Shown: in pieces, positions 1-11,322 of the stretch
Layout: each line of letters starts with the position of its first letter
How positions within the stretch are numbered: position 1 is the first letter of the stretch
Source: Podospora pseudocomata
Taxonomy: Eukaryota; Ascomycota; Sordariomycetes; Sordariales; Podosporaceae
Assembly (NCBI RefSeq): GCF_035222375.1
Contig: NC_085887.1
Span: 2,641,501-2,705,500 of the forward strand
Length of the DNA: 64,000 bases
Direction of reading: 5' to 3'
Position numbers and translations under genes: made by a program
The notes under the pieces: generated by a model
Told to the model about the DNA's origin: nothing
The model's database searches: none
The model's input: the letters and a program-made list of their open reading frames with translations, nothing else

Positions 1-997
1 AAGCAGCCCCTCAGCATTGATTACCGCGGCTTCAAGCTTTACACGACGGTTGCACCCAGCAGCGGCGCAGTCACGCTCAACATCCTCAAGGTCATGGAGC
101 AGTTCCCCCCTGAGGACTTGACAGACAAGAGCTTGACTGCCCACAGGCTCACCGAGGCGATGAAGTTTGCTTATGGAGCACGTCAAGAACTTGGTGACCC
201 TGATTTCATCAGAGGGTTGACAGCGTTCCAAAAGACCATGTTGAGCGAGGAGAAGGCCCAACAAATCCGCAAGATGATCATGGATAACCAGACCCAGGCT
301 CTGGACGTGTACAACCCACAATCGGTGTACGCTGTTGAAAGCTCGGGAACCTCTCACCTTGTTGCGTCTGACGAGACAGGCATGACAGTTACCTCCACTA
401 CGACAATCAACCTGCTTTTTGGGGCAAAAATCATGACCGACACTGGCATCATCCTGTAAGCCCCCCCTTCCGCTCTCTCAAACAAAGCTAACAACCCCCC
501 CTTCCAGCAACAACGAAATGGACGACTTTTCCCAACCCGGCCGCCCCAACTCCTTCGGCTTCGAGCCCTCGCCCAACAACTTCATCGCCCCTTACAAGCG
601 CCCCCTGTCCTCCATCACCCCCCTTATTGTCGAACACGCCAGCAACGGCTCCCTTTTCTTTGCCACAGGAGCAGCCGGCGGATCGAGGATTATCTCTTCT
701 ACGATGCAAGTTGCCTTTGGGATCATGTCCGCCATTGATCAGGGACGTAGTGCCGTTGGGGAGATGTACAAGGCCATCAAAGCCCCGAGGTTACACCACC
801 AGCTCATGCCTAATGTTTTGAATGTTGAGACGGGGTATGACGAGAGTGTTTTTGTTGGGTTGGGGAGCAAGCGGCATAATGTCTCTTGGATGGCTCCGGG
901 ACAGAGCTCAGCGCAGGGGCTGCTGAGGTTGTATAACGGGACTTTTGAGGCGGTTGGGGAGACGAGGCAGTTGAACTCGGGTGGTTTGACTGTTTAA
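1..997 (+). CDS. Gamma-glutamyltranspeptidase, C-terminal part (5' end outside window)
   Basis: Exons 1-455 and 508-997; the intron 456-507 has donor GTAAG, branch GCTAAC and acceptor TTCCAG. The protein is the end of a gamma-glutamyltransferase (Ntn-hydrolase), which cleaves the gamma-glutamyl bond of glutathione. Visible are ESSGTSHLVASD, where the family self-cleaves before the Thr that becomes the nucleophile of the small subunit, the following TSTTTINLLFGA segment, and the joined exon junction GIILNNEMDDFS, a classic small-subunit block. Further on are the family-like PLSSITPLIV and GAAGGSRIISS, the Gly/Ser oxyanion region. The stop is at 995-997. The large subunit and any signal peptide lie upstream of the window. 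It is convergent with the alcohol dehydrogenase, whose stop is only 77 bp away. Both the family and the splice junction are clear. Confidence 0.93.
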
Positions 998-1073
998 CTC
1001 TCTTATTTTCAGGATACATAATAACGCTCACATATAATCATTACCCACAGCCAGCCCTTCCCCATTGCCCTGT

Positions 1074-2275
1074 CTACTTGCTAGTATCAACCACATACCT
1101 CCCCACAATCTTGCCCTCCTCCATCATCTGGTACACCTCGCCCAGCTGGCTCAACCCAACAGTCTTATACGGCACCTTAATCAAACCTCTCTGGAAGAAG
1201 TCCAACGCCTCGGCCGTATCCTGCCTGTTGCCCACGTAGCTCCCCTTGATAGTAATCATCCTAAGCACGGTATCAAACACGGGCGCCTTGAGATACGCCC
1301 CCGCAGGCAACCCAATGCAAACAACTGCCCCCCTACTCCTGACATACTCGGTCGCCTGCTGGAACGGCTTCTCCGACACAGCCAACAACAACACAGCATG
1401 CGGCCCCAACCCATCCGGCGTCGCAGCCTTGACCTCCTCAACCAAATCCTTGGACGCCATAAAATCAACGTAGGCACTCCCCCCCAGTTTCTTGACACTC
1501 TCCCCCTTTTCACTCCCGCCATCAATCCCAATAACATGCACTCCCATAGCCTTGGCGTATTGCACCGCCATACTCCCCAACCCGCCACCCGCTCCAACAA
1601 CAGCAACCCACTGGCCTGGTCTCACTCCTGATTCCTTTAATCCCTTGTATACCGTAATCCCGGCGCAGAGCACAGGAGCCACCTCCTCAAGATCAACACC
1701 CTTAGGAATCCGCGCGATGTGCGCAGCCTTGGCGATGGCATACTGCTGGAACGACCCGTCGACCGTGTACCCCGACAAGAGGGCAGACTGGCAGAGGGGC
1801 TCGTCGGATTGTTGGCAAAAGGAGCAGGAGAGGCACGAGCCGTTGAGCCATTTGATGCCTGCTGCGTCGCCTAGCTTGATGTCGTCGGCGACTAGGGAGC
1901 CTTTTTTCACGACGATGCCGGCGCCTTCATGGCCGCCGACGAGGGGGATTTTAGTGGGGATTGGCCTGGAGGGGGGGGGGAGGGTTTGTTAGCTTTGTTT
2001 TGGGGATGGGGAGAGTGAAGGCTGGGGGGGAACATACCAGTCACCCTTCATGGCGTGGAGGTCGGTGTGGCAGACGCCGGAGTACTTTACGTTGATGAGG
2101 ACCTCATCTGGGCCGGGGGAGGGGACGGGGATTTTCTTGTAGACGGCGGCTGGGGGCGCGGGATGTTAGTTGTGGTTGTCAAGACCTAGGTGGGGATGGG
2201 GATGGGAAACGTACGGCCGCCGGGGGCTTCGACTACTTGGGCCCATTGCTCGGTTGGGATGTCGTAGGTTGTCAT
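1074..2275 (-). CDS. Zinc-containing alcohol dehydrogenase (ADH1-type, medium-chain)
   Basis: Complement join of 1074-1965, 2038-2149 and 2215-2275; 354 aa. It is a cytosol-type medium-chain dehydrogenase: no targeting peptide is evident. The GroES-like part holds the catalytic zinc site SGVCHTD (Cys47) and GGHEGAG (His70), followed by the structural zinc loop with cysteines spaced C-x2-C-x2-C-x7-C ([18 protein letters not shown]). The Rossmann motif is [10 protein letters not shown], followed by an acidic residue (GIDGG) that favours NAD over NADP. Length and motifs match yeast/mould ADH I, which interconverts ethanol and acetaldehyde; another primary alcohol is possible. The start at 2275 gives [11 protein letters not shown]. 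Intron 2 (1966-2037) contains a long C homopolymer on the coding strand. The upstream region holds a CGGA array near 3361-3426. Confidence 0.93.
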
Positions 2276-2705
2276 CTTGAACAGACTCTTTCTCTTTCTT
2301 CTCTGAAAATAGTGGTTGGCGTTTGAGTATGGGATAGGTTGGTTCTGATGAAATCAAAGTTGAACTGTGATGTACAAAATGAGGTAACCGTGTGACCTTT
2401 ATATACACTTGTGTCCCAGTCACCCCCTCACGAAATGAGGAGACCACCTGCGGTCCAGACACGAGATCTGCTGCATCATCGAAGCTTTTTTCCTGCTTGC
2501 GAGGGGGCGGGAAAGTGCTGTCAGGGAAAAACGTATGATCTTTTCCTTTGTTACCAAACCGGGGCTAACTACAGGGAGGTGGAAGGCCCTTTCCAGAATC
2601 AGACATAGTGGAAGGCTTGTTTCTGTGAGGCTGTAATGCACTGTTACCCTCCTCTTAACATCACGTCGTAGAAAAAAAGACCGAGTGATCTCCGCCTGGA
2701 AGCTC

Positions 2706-2711
2706 TGTTGC

Positions 2712-2743
<32 letters not shown>
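2706..2743. repeat. (TTG)n microsatellite
   Basis: Near-perfect trinucleotide repeat of TTG with one CTG interruption near its start, ending in a short T run. It lies about 430 bp upstream of the alcohol dehydrogenase start and is not within a supported coding exon. Confidence 0.9.
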
Positions 2744-3360
2744 TTACGAGGAAGCAAAACTGACTGGTGTTTATCCCCGGAAGATCACGCCTGCACCAAA
2801 CGTCATGGAACCACAATTTTTATGTGTCTAAATCCTCTGCTACCCAAAACTGTTGATCAACTTGTCCTTAAAAGCCGTTATTTCGTCGAATTGAAACCTT
2901 TCCCCTCAAAAACTGAACCGTCAATCGCGGCAGTCAATATCCAAGTCCACGGACGCAGAAGGTGGTCTGATGTTCTGTCCATCTTGATGATAACACCCCC
3001 TTCCCCTCGCAGCAAGCCTAGGCCGTTGTGACGTTCCACACAATGCAGTGTCATGCATGGAAGAAAGGCCTTCCGCTGCCCCGGAACCAAGCGATAGGGC
3101 GCTAGAACTACAGCCGCTGCTCGTGTAAGTCGACGCCACCACTGTAAACGGCCCGTTCCAAAACAAACCACATCATCATCGCTCCATAGTTCGGATCAAA
3201 TTCTTAACTCTTATCACGATCATCATCACGTTGTCATTCAGTCCAGTACCGGATTTCAGTGTCCATCAGGCAGTCAAGACAGCAATCATCTCATGTTCTG
3301 GATAGACTCCACCGATCAATCGTATCAACGGAGAGGGAGCCTACCTTATGATATGAAAGT

Positions 3361-3426
3361 CGGAGCCGGACAGCCCCGGACAAGGCCGGATATATCGGAT
3401 CCTCCAAGAATTCTAGACCGGCCGGA
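3361..3426. promoter_or_regulatory. CGGA direct-repeat array (possible Zn2Cys6 factor sites)
   Basis: CGGA occurs at 3361, 3367, 3377, 3387, 3396 and 3423, all in the same orientation. The central units are 10, 10 and 9 bp apart, i.e. about one helical turn. CGG is the usual half-site of fungal Zn(II)2Cys6 regulators. The array is about 1.1 kb upstream of the alcohol dehydrogenase. Function is inferred from motif and spacing only. Confidence 0.35.
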
Positions 3427-3980
3427 TTCAACCTTCCCATAATATAGTATCACATCGACCAAACACACGATACATAAGAATCAGTCACTTTTCAAAACTT
3501 CCCGCATCACCACCACCATCTAAAATCCCTTCCCAGCTTCCGCTTGAGCGAAGGAAGCATCACAAAATGCACTTATATCCGAGGTTATGTATGTCTAACA
3601 TCGTGACGTCCCAACAGACCCCAAAACGACACTTCCCCCGCATAAAGGATCACGACAAAACGCGGGGTTGAGCCGAAGCTAAACAGCCCCCAGATCGTCA
3701 AAAGATTGCCGGACCTGGAACTCGGTAGTCTGGAAAGCAGCTGAGACTGCCCTGTCCATATCAACGGCCTGGGGGTTGCGCTCGGGGGGCGGAGACGCCG
3801 GCTTGGCGGCCATCCCGAAAGCCGGGTTCCACCACTTCAAGGTCACTTGGTCTAAAAATCAACAAATAAATGAATAAAAAACATGTCTTTCCTATCTCTT
3901 TTGGGCGCCGCCGTCCGGCAGAAACGCAACCGCCCTCTCCAAAAACATCGCTTGCTTTTACTACAAAAAAACACCATACT

Positions 3981-5578
3981 CTAAGAGCCTGCAGGGCCAC
4001 CCAACAGCGCAAATCTCCGAACAATACTTGGGCCATATTCTTGGTACTGTAAGACGGTTAGCCATCATTGCTCGACATATATGGTCAGTATGAGGGACAC
4101 ATACCTCCGCCTTGGTGTGGCAGTAGGACCGGAACTCGGGTGTTTGACCAAGCAAACTGCCACCAAACCAGGGGCCGTGCCTTTGTCGCTTGTGCGTGAT
4201 AACTTGGACATCAAGACCACCGCTCTTGGCTCCACCGCTGCGAGCCTCGCTGGCCCGAATTCTGGCATCCACCAACTGCTTGATATCACGCTGTAATCTG
4301 CGACCAAAGTCCTTGTAGAGTGTGCTACCACCAGAGAGCACAATGTTCTTGTAGAGACCGCGGCGCACATCGATAGGGGATGACTGGATGACGCCATCCA
4401 CCACCACGGGAAGGGGAGTCAAAAAGTCGGACGAGTAGATTTCGGGGTTGAAGAAGATTTCAGGAGCAAGGAAGCGCTCGTAACCAACATCGACAGTCGC
4501 TTGGCGACCGCCGGGGTGCGCAACAACGTGCTCCATGAAGCGACTGCGGTCACGATCGAAGCGGTCAAACTCCTTGACAATGTCGGGGCACACATAGCAG
4601 TACTGCTCCTTGATCTCCTGCGCCGTCTTGAGCGACGAGTCGGGCTCGCCGCGGTCTCTCAGGAGTGACTGGACAAAGTAGGTGATGTCGCGTCCAGCAA
4701 TGGGAATAGACTTGATCGATGATCCAATAACATAGCCCTCGGCCACGGGGATGACGTGGGTGACACCGTCACCCGAGTCAATAACAGTACCGGTCAGGGA
4801 TCGGTCGGTGACCTTGGATGAGGTCCAGGAGGCAGCAAGAGCCAACACGGCCTGAACGGCAATATATAGACCGGCGCAGTTGAAAGACTCGAAGAAAATC
4901 TCGGCCGTGTTTTCACGATTTTCGGGGGGGTTCAGGGGTGGTTCGGTGAGGAGGAAGTGATGATCCTCAGGCTCGACCCTCAAATATTTAAAGATGGAGT
5001 TGGACCAGAATCTCTCCATGTGATCCTGGGTATCCTCGTATTAGCATTGTGCTTCTCTTCCAACCCGATGCGACTAGACCCACCCAGTTCTCTATTTGAC
5101 CGTGTCGGATTGGGTAGTGCAGCCCGTAACCGGGGCCAGAAGAGGCGGCGATGGCTTCGTCGCCAATAAAGTAATCGAGGTCCTCAGTGCCGCGCTTGGC
5201 CGAGAGATGGCCGGTCGGACCAGCACCGCCGGTGAGGAAAGAGGGCTTGTTCGCTACGGCCGGACGGCCAGAGCCAGACCCGGCGCTACCGGCAGCGGCC
5301 TTGGTCGCGATGGCGGTCGGGAAAACGAAGGACGGGGAATCATTGCCGGCAAAACCTGGGCAGAGCCGGTCAGATGTTGTTTACGAAAAGGATGTTACCG
5401 GTCGATACCCGAAGCTACGAACCTAACTTGGAGAAGCCAGTGCCGCTGCGCGCATGATGTTAGTGACGATGACCTTCAAGCTGGGAGCTGGCTGCTACCT
5501 GGACTGGGAAGAGCGGGGCTTGATTTAAGGGGCTGCGACGTACTTGTCCATGACAACGGCCGGCGTTTGGTTTGCCAT
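3981..5578 (-). CDS. arp3: Actin-related protein 3 (Arp2/3 complex)
   Basis: Complement join of 3981-4046, 4105-5025, 5084-5355, 5423-5445 and 5544-5578; 438 aa. Arp3 is one of the two actin-like subunits of the Arp2/3 complex, which nucleates branched actin at cortical patches and endocytic sites. The start reads [25 protein letters not shown], interrupted by two introns that leave a 35-nt first exon and a 23-nt second exon. Phosphate and nucleotide loops are visible ([13 protein letters not shown]), as are [13 protein letters not shown] and [12 protein letters not shown]. An Ala/Ser/Gly-rich insert lies at about residues 36-60. The last exon ends in [17 protein letters not shown], matching the Arp3 C-terminus. 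Introns have CTAAC/CTAAT branch sites. The boundaries keep the frame throughout, so I am confident of the model; a possible alternative 3' exon is noted downstream. Confidence 0.94.
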
Positions 5579-6686
5579 GTTTGCGATGGGGTTGCGGCCG
5601 AATGCAGCTCGTGTGTTGAAGAATCAAGTGTTGCTTTGCGGAACGGGAATGGGAATTGGGGGATCGTGAGCCGGACGTCGAAGGTGGCAGGCAGTCGGCG
5701 CCCAGTGGAGGTTGGAGGTCCAAGATTACGTCTCGCCAGCAGCGAGCTCCATCCATGTTGCGGTGGCTCTGCGGCTGTGCGCCAAGAGAGAGCCCCGCCA
5801 GACTATGGCGGTCAACAGAAGCTCTTGTGACAAAACCTCTCTGGCTCTCTTTCCCCTCAACATTTAACTCCAGTGTCACTCTCACCTTCTGGGTAAGGGT
5901 CTCGAATGTCTAGCCAAGAGCTTCAAGATATTGTTAGAAGATGGCAGGTCCAAGTTCCTGAGTCTTGTTTTCATGGCATGGCTTTCAGAGGTCATCTTAA
6001 AGGATCCTCGTCTCAATGTCAATCAATCATGATTCGTTGTGGTTGCAGTCCCCAACATCCGTCAGGTCGGCTCCAAATCCAAAAAGCTCCGCAGTAAACA
6101 TTTGGCAAGCGCCATGAAGCTCTCACCGTCCACATAACCCAAGAAGCAACCACCACCCCAGGAAACCACCTTCCTCCTGCCATTTGCACACCCTGACGTA
6201 GATCCGAAGACGCCCGGGAATCCGTGATTTGGTCTACTCTTGGAAATCACCAACTACTGCATCTTCTTCGTCCATCAACCGTCCACCTCAAAACACCTCC
6301 TTTCCGCTGTCCTGAGTTTGTCTCAAACCACCGGCAAACCAAACCAAATTTATTTATCACAGCACCCTTATACAGCATCGTTTGTGTACATTGCCTATCG
6401 TCCCACTAAAGACTGAACCTTCCCGTCTCCATCCATCGTCGCGCCCCTGGCCCGCTCACGATCACCGTCCTGCCTCTTGCTCACCCTCACATGTATCCAT
6501 GACAGGACTTTAGCGTCGCCACACGCCCTCTTTACCCCGGACTACAATCCCCCCCGTTTTGACTTTCCACCTCGCCTCTGCTCGCACGCCGGTCCTAAAT
6601 CCTACGACAATCAACACGCCCTATCGGGTCGCCATATCTCGCAGAACCCGTGGTATAAGGGGGGGGGGCCTTTACGTCTCGCGACG
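5579..6686. other. Divergent intergenic region arp3 / taspase-like gene
   Basis: About 1.1 kb shared upstream region of two divergent genes. The right half is pyrimidine-rich on the plus strand, as expected for the leader of the taspase-like gene, and a G homopolymer lies just upstream of that gene's start (6659-6668). No gene, RNA or repeat family was recognised. Confidence 0.6.
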
Positions 6687-8523
6687 ATGCAACGCAGCTC
6701 AAGTAGCCCCGAACTCTCACCAATATCCTCTGGAGATGGGGCTGCCGACCGGGTCTGGAGGAGGAAACAGCCCCAGCCGGTTGCTGCGATCTTTATCCAT
6801 GCTGGTGCCGGTTACCACAGCGTTGCCAATGAACATGTGCATCTCAGTGCATGTAGCGAGTAAGCCCTGTTCGTCCTCGGTCTATGCTCTCACATAGCAG
6901 ATATACTGATTGTCGAGCATAGAGCGGCCAAGCTGGGCATGAGCTTTCTGAGAGCTGGTGCTTCTGCTACCCAAGCCGTGGAAGCTGCTATAAAATACCT
7001 CGAGGACAGGGAAATCACCAATGCTGGCTTCGGCAGCAACTTGACCATGGACGGCATTGTCGAGTGTGATGCGACTGTGGTAGACCACTTGGGAAGAAGC
7101 GGTGCCTGCGGTGCCGTTCCTGGTATGATGTGCTCACATAGCTACCACGGAGACTTGAACTAACTCGACAATAGGAGTGCGAAATCCTATATCTCTAGCC
7201 AAGCTGATTCTTGACGCAAGCAGTCGTCCTCTGTCACTCCGCCGAGTTCCACCAAACATCCTTGTTGGAGAGGGTGCCAGAGAGTTCGGGATAGAACATG
7301 GCATGCCCCAAGTCCCCAACGAGCAACTGGTTTCGAAGAATGCCAAGGACAGATATCTCCGCTGGAACGAGGACTTAAAACGTGCAGAAGCCAAACTGCA
7401 CCCCTCGAATCATTTTTCTGGCAGGACTGCTGAAAAGTCCAGCGCTGGAGACTACGAACAGGCCGCCGACCCTGCTGGGCAGTCGTCGGGGCGAGATCAC
7501 ACTAATGCAATCTTGACGGGAACTTGGAATGAAGGTCAACCTGACTCCCCTCATATCCCCGGCACGCCCTTGGGAGAGAATGGATCACCGGCAGGCACTG
7601 CGGTTACCACTGCGCGGTCAACTCCTAGCAGCTCGTCCAGGTCCTCATCGTACACCCTGCGAACCCCAAATCCTTTGAGCTACGTCAGTGCCGCCTTTCA
7701 AGGACGCTCGAGGCCATCTCAAAAGCGGCCCAAAGTACGGAAAAGCGTGAGTGATGATGCCGCCGCCTTCCTCACGCCGCTCACAGGGACGAACAAAGCA
7801 CCATCCCCGGCCGCTTCGGCACACGACGGTTCGGTAAGCACTGCGGAGAGCGATAGAGGCGATATCTCTGACGACGGAGAGAAAAAAGAAGAGGAGAAAC
7901 AGCCTCTGCCAATTCTTGCTGGCACCAAACGTAGCCGAGAACTCGGTAGCGGCGATGAGGATTTCGTAACAGACACGGTCGGCGCCATCGCCATTGATAA
8001 CAGGGGTCACATTGCAGCAGGATCTTCTTCTGGGGGTATTGGAATGAAGCATCGCGGCCGAATTGGGCCTGCTGCCCTCGTCGGCATTGGTACCGCTGTT
8101 GTGCCGGAGGACCCCGAAGACGAAATGGCGACCTCGGTAGCTGCTGTCACCAGCGGGACAGGCGAACACATGGCCACATGCATTGCCTCTGCCAAGTGTG
8201 CTGAGCGTCTGTTTCACTGTACCCGGCGCGGACCTAGTGGCCAAGATATCGAAGAGCTGGATGAGTCTGCCCTGATGGAGTCCTTCATTGTCAACGACTT
8301 TATGGGGCATCCTGGAGTGCGGAACCAGCCCTCGGCTGGAGCGATTGGGGTCATGGCTGTCAAGAAGGACCTGTCGGGAATTTCCTTTTATTTCGCGCAC
8401 AATACCGACTCATTTGCCTTGTCGGCGATGGCGGCGACAGACCAACAACCAACATGTACGATGTCACGGCTGAGTAAAGCTCATGGGGTGGCGCAGGGTG
8501 CGAGGAGGATGAGGTATGACTGA
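6687..8523 (+). CDS. Threonine aspartase (taspase-1-like, asparaginase-2 family Ntn-hydrolase)
   Basis: Exons 6687-6859, 6923-7122 and 7175-8523; 573 aa. The family makes a proenzyme that cuts itself before a Thr, which then serves as the nucleophile. Near the N-terminus are IFIHAGAGYHS and ITNAGFGSNLT, then DATVVDH. The predicted cleavage site and nucleophile are in TDTVGAIAID (about Thr392), followed by SSSGGIGMKHRGRIG, the hallmark Ser-Gly-Gly and Lys-His-Pro-Gly-Arg-like block. In animals taspase-1 cleaves MLL/HCF-type regulators; the fungal substrate is unknown. Between the two halves lies a roughly 200-residue Ser/Pro/charged stretch, which looks disordered and makes the protein longer than human taspase-1 (about 420 aa). 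The start is the first ATG after the G-tract. A GTATGA close to the stop could hide a small extra 3' intron. Confidence 0.85.
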
Positions 8524-9064
8524 CTGGGGAGTTTTCGTTTGCATGAACGCAAGAAGCTGTTGTCGAGATGGAAGAGGGTACCTATTTTGCATTCCCGTTG
8601 GAAAGGCATAGCATAGATAAATCATGGCGATGGATGGGATACGGTAGCTAGACTGTCATTGCAAGGGCGGTCATATCCAGAGAGTCTTGTAGACAGGAGG
8701 CTTTTAAAATAAAAGGATATCCAAGCTCTTTCAATTTTGGATTGTGCAGGTGATACTCCGTGATGACATTCATTCAGTACTCCCTACATAACTCGCCATC
8801 GTTAGATACCTGCAAGCCAACGAACAACCACGGCTCATACTAGTACAACAGATACATAAAGAACACATCTTGATCCCCTATCTTATTTAGACCAGGTATG
8901 CCCCTTCCATCTCTTGAGATTATCGAGAAAAAGAATAAGCCGAAATAACGACACACCCTGCTACAACCATGTCTACCTATGCTCTGTTTGCATTTCCATC
9001 TCATGATAATACACACCTTTGCTTTCCAAATTTTTTATTAAAAAAAATCATTACCACCGTCCCA
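8524..9064. other. Convergent 3' region, taspase-like / pxa2
   Basis: About 540 bp between two stop codons. AT-rich, with several possible polyadenylation-type stretches (for example the AT-rich run near 9030-9050). No gene or repeat was recognised. Confidence 0.6.
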
Positions 9065-11322
9065 CTAAAGCTCACTCAACTCCCTCACCCTCTTCTCCAA
9101 CTCGGGCACCTGCCTCAGCAGCACCTCCAAATCCTCCTTCTCATCCTCCAGCTTCATTCTTTTGTCCGCATCCAGCCTCGTAAAGACAAAGTGCCCCTGC
9201 CCGTCAAACTGCAAAATGTGCGTGTGGTACTTCCACAAGCTCCTCCGATGACTCACCGTCATGAGCGTGATCCCCAGCGCCTTGGCATTGTCGTACATGA
9301 CCTTTTCCGTGTCGAGCGTCACTGAGCTGGTACACTCATCCAAAATGGCATATTTAGGGCGGTGGTAAAACAGCCTGGCCATTGCCACCCTCTGCTGTAG
9401 CCCGCCAGACAAGACGTCGCGCCACTCGGCTTCCGCGTCCCAGCCTTCGGGGTAGAGGTCGATCAGGTGTTCCAGAGATAGAATTTTCAGGATGGACAAG
9501 AGATCGGAGTCGGTCACGCCTTTGGAGCGCATGGTGCGGAGGCCGTCGGGGTAGATGATTTGTTGGCGAAGGGAGCCGCGGGAGAGGTAAGGGCGTTGGG
9601 GGATGTAAAAGATGTCTGTGAAGGGGGGTTTGTGGACTGTCCCGCCGTATACGGGCCATAACCCGCCGAGGATGCGGAAGAGGGAGGATTTGCCGCAGCC
9701 GTTGGGGCCGACGACCAACAGGTGGTCGCCCGGGGTGAGTTTGAAGGTTAGGGCTGGGACGAGGACGTCGCCGTTGGGGGAGATGATGGGTCTGAAAAGG
9801 TTAGTGGGGGGGACGAAAAGAAAAGGAGTTTGGGGGGGGGGGGGACTTACACATCGATAAACTCAATGTTGCTGCTCTCAACAACCTTGCCTCTTCCCTT
9901 GAGGACAGCCTCGTTGTTTTCGGTGCCCGAACTAGACACAAGCTTCTTCTCAAAGTGCCCCGCCTGAATATCATCCATGACTTCCAACAGCGACGACACA
10001 CGGGAGGTGTAACCCGCCAACTCCATGATTTCCCTGTAGGAGAACATGATGCGCCCGAAGGCATCCGACGCCGACAGCAACATGCGACGGTTGGTCACAA
10101 AGGTCTCAGTCCTGTCACCCATGTTCATCGTCACTTGGCCAGGGAGCTTCACAAAGACAGGAACACTGCACAGCAGCAACCCGAGCGCGCCCCAAAAATA
10201 CTTGATGACAAAGTCCTCCATGAAGCCGTGGTAGAACCGGCGGCGGAGAATGTAGTTGACGTGCTTGATGAGGGTGAAGTAGCCCTTGTCGAGGGTGTCC
10301 TTTTCGGCTTCGTGACCGGCGTACAGGGCGACTTCCTCGCTGTGGTCTATTAATCTCGAGTGCTGGAAGCGGAACTCGCCTTCGAGTCTGGCTTCGTCGG
10401 CCACGTATTTCCCGAATGGGGGTGTCAACGCACGCATGACGTGCGCTGAGAGCTGGACGAGAAGAGACATGAAGACGACGCCTTCTCCGCCGACAGATTT
10501 CGAGAGGGAGAATGTGTAGATTGTCTAGTCGTGTCAGTCATGTTTACTTTGTATGGAGGCAAATAGGGGGCATACCATGTCGAGAAGGGGCTTGGCCAAG
10601 TTGCTGTACAGCTCGGCCAAACTATTCGAGAACTTGGCCACATCGACAGCAATAAGCTGATCTGGGTTCTTGATCCGATCATCAAGCGCAGAAATACCAT
10701 AAAAGGTCAGCTGCGAGAGGTATTTGTCATGGATGAACTGCGTCAAGCGTGTCCTGTACCGCAGCGAAAGCTCAGCTTGATGGTACGACAACATCGAGTT
10801 GGTAAACGTCGCCGGTACAGCAATCAACATCCACCACACAATGCGCATCAAGAACTCCCTTCCGTTGCCCTTCACCAGAGCCTTGACGATCGCACCATCC
10901 ATCGCCGCCACCTTCAAGCTGATGAGCGTCCGCATCACCAAGAAGAAACTGTGGCTGATCAACAGCCTCGTCTCCTTGCTCCTCCATCCTGGCACCACAA
11001 TCTTCAACAACCTTAGCAACGAGCGGAAGAACTCCCGGTTCAATTCCACCTTCTTCTTCTTTGTCACCTCTCCATCTGCAGTCGATGTTGTACCAGACTT
11101 CTCGGCGCGCTTTGTCGCCTCTCGTACCGAGGCAGCCTTTTGCTCCTGGATAGCATGTCGCACCCTGTTTATGAGGGCGACAAAGAGTGTGATGTAGACG
11201 GCGCGAGATATACGGGTGCGGTTTTGGAGGTACATGGACGTCAACTGGCTAACGATGCCACGAATTGTTCGGTCTCGGGCGGCCGCGCTATTGGCGCTCG
11301 GCTTCGACATTGTCGGCGCCAT
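9065..11322 (-). CDS. pxa2: Peroxisomal half ABC transporter (ABCD family, PXA2-like)
   Basis: Complement join of 9065-9791, 9851-10524 and 10576-11322; 715 aa. ABCD half transporters pair (PXA1/PXA2) to import long-chain acyl-CoA into peroxisomes for beta-oxidation. The N-terminal half carries several membrane segments and the ABCD signature [23 protein letters not shown]. The C-terminal ATPase has Walker [10 protein letters not shown] (about 501-509), signature [14 protein letters not shown], Walker [10 protein letters not shown] and the switch histidine [10 protein letters not shown] Lys-rich stretch sits near residue 85. I chose the ATG at 11322 (MAPTMSKP); an in-frame ATG at 11469 would add 49 Pro-rich residues that read like leader. 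Assignment to PXA2 rather than PXA1 rests on length and the YLQNRT N-terminus. Intron 2 has a C14-like tract next to its donor. Confidence 0.88.

Larger units (their letters stand above)
2276..3980. other. Non-coding stretch: ADH upstream region and arp3 downstream region
   Basis: Both flanking genes lie on the minus strand, so this is the promoter side of the alcohol dehydrogenase and the 3' side of arp3. It holds a (TTG)n microsatellite near 2706-2743, a cluster of CGGA sites at 3361-3426 and an open 56-codon, terminal-exon-like frame at 3679-3851 on the minus strand (both reported separately). No other convincing gene, tRNA or transposon was seen. Confidence 0.6.

Noticed and set aside
5544-5578. 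Arp3 start at the internal ATG in exon 4 (5019)
   Set aside because: Upstream exons rebuild the conserved Arp3 N-terminus with proper splice sites, so the internal Met is not the start.
5096-5830. 244-codon plus-strand frame opposite arp3
   Set aside because: It lies antisense to the first exons and introns of arp3, whose protein and splice sites are clear; no family resemblance.
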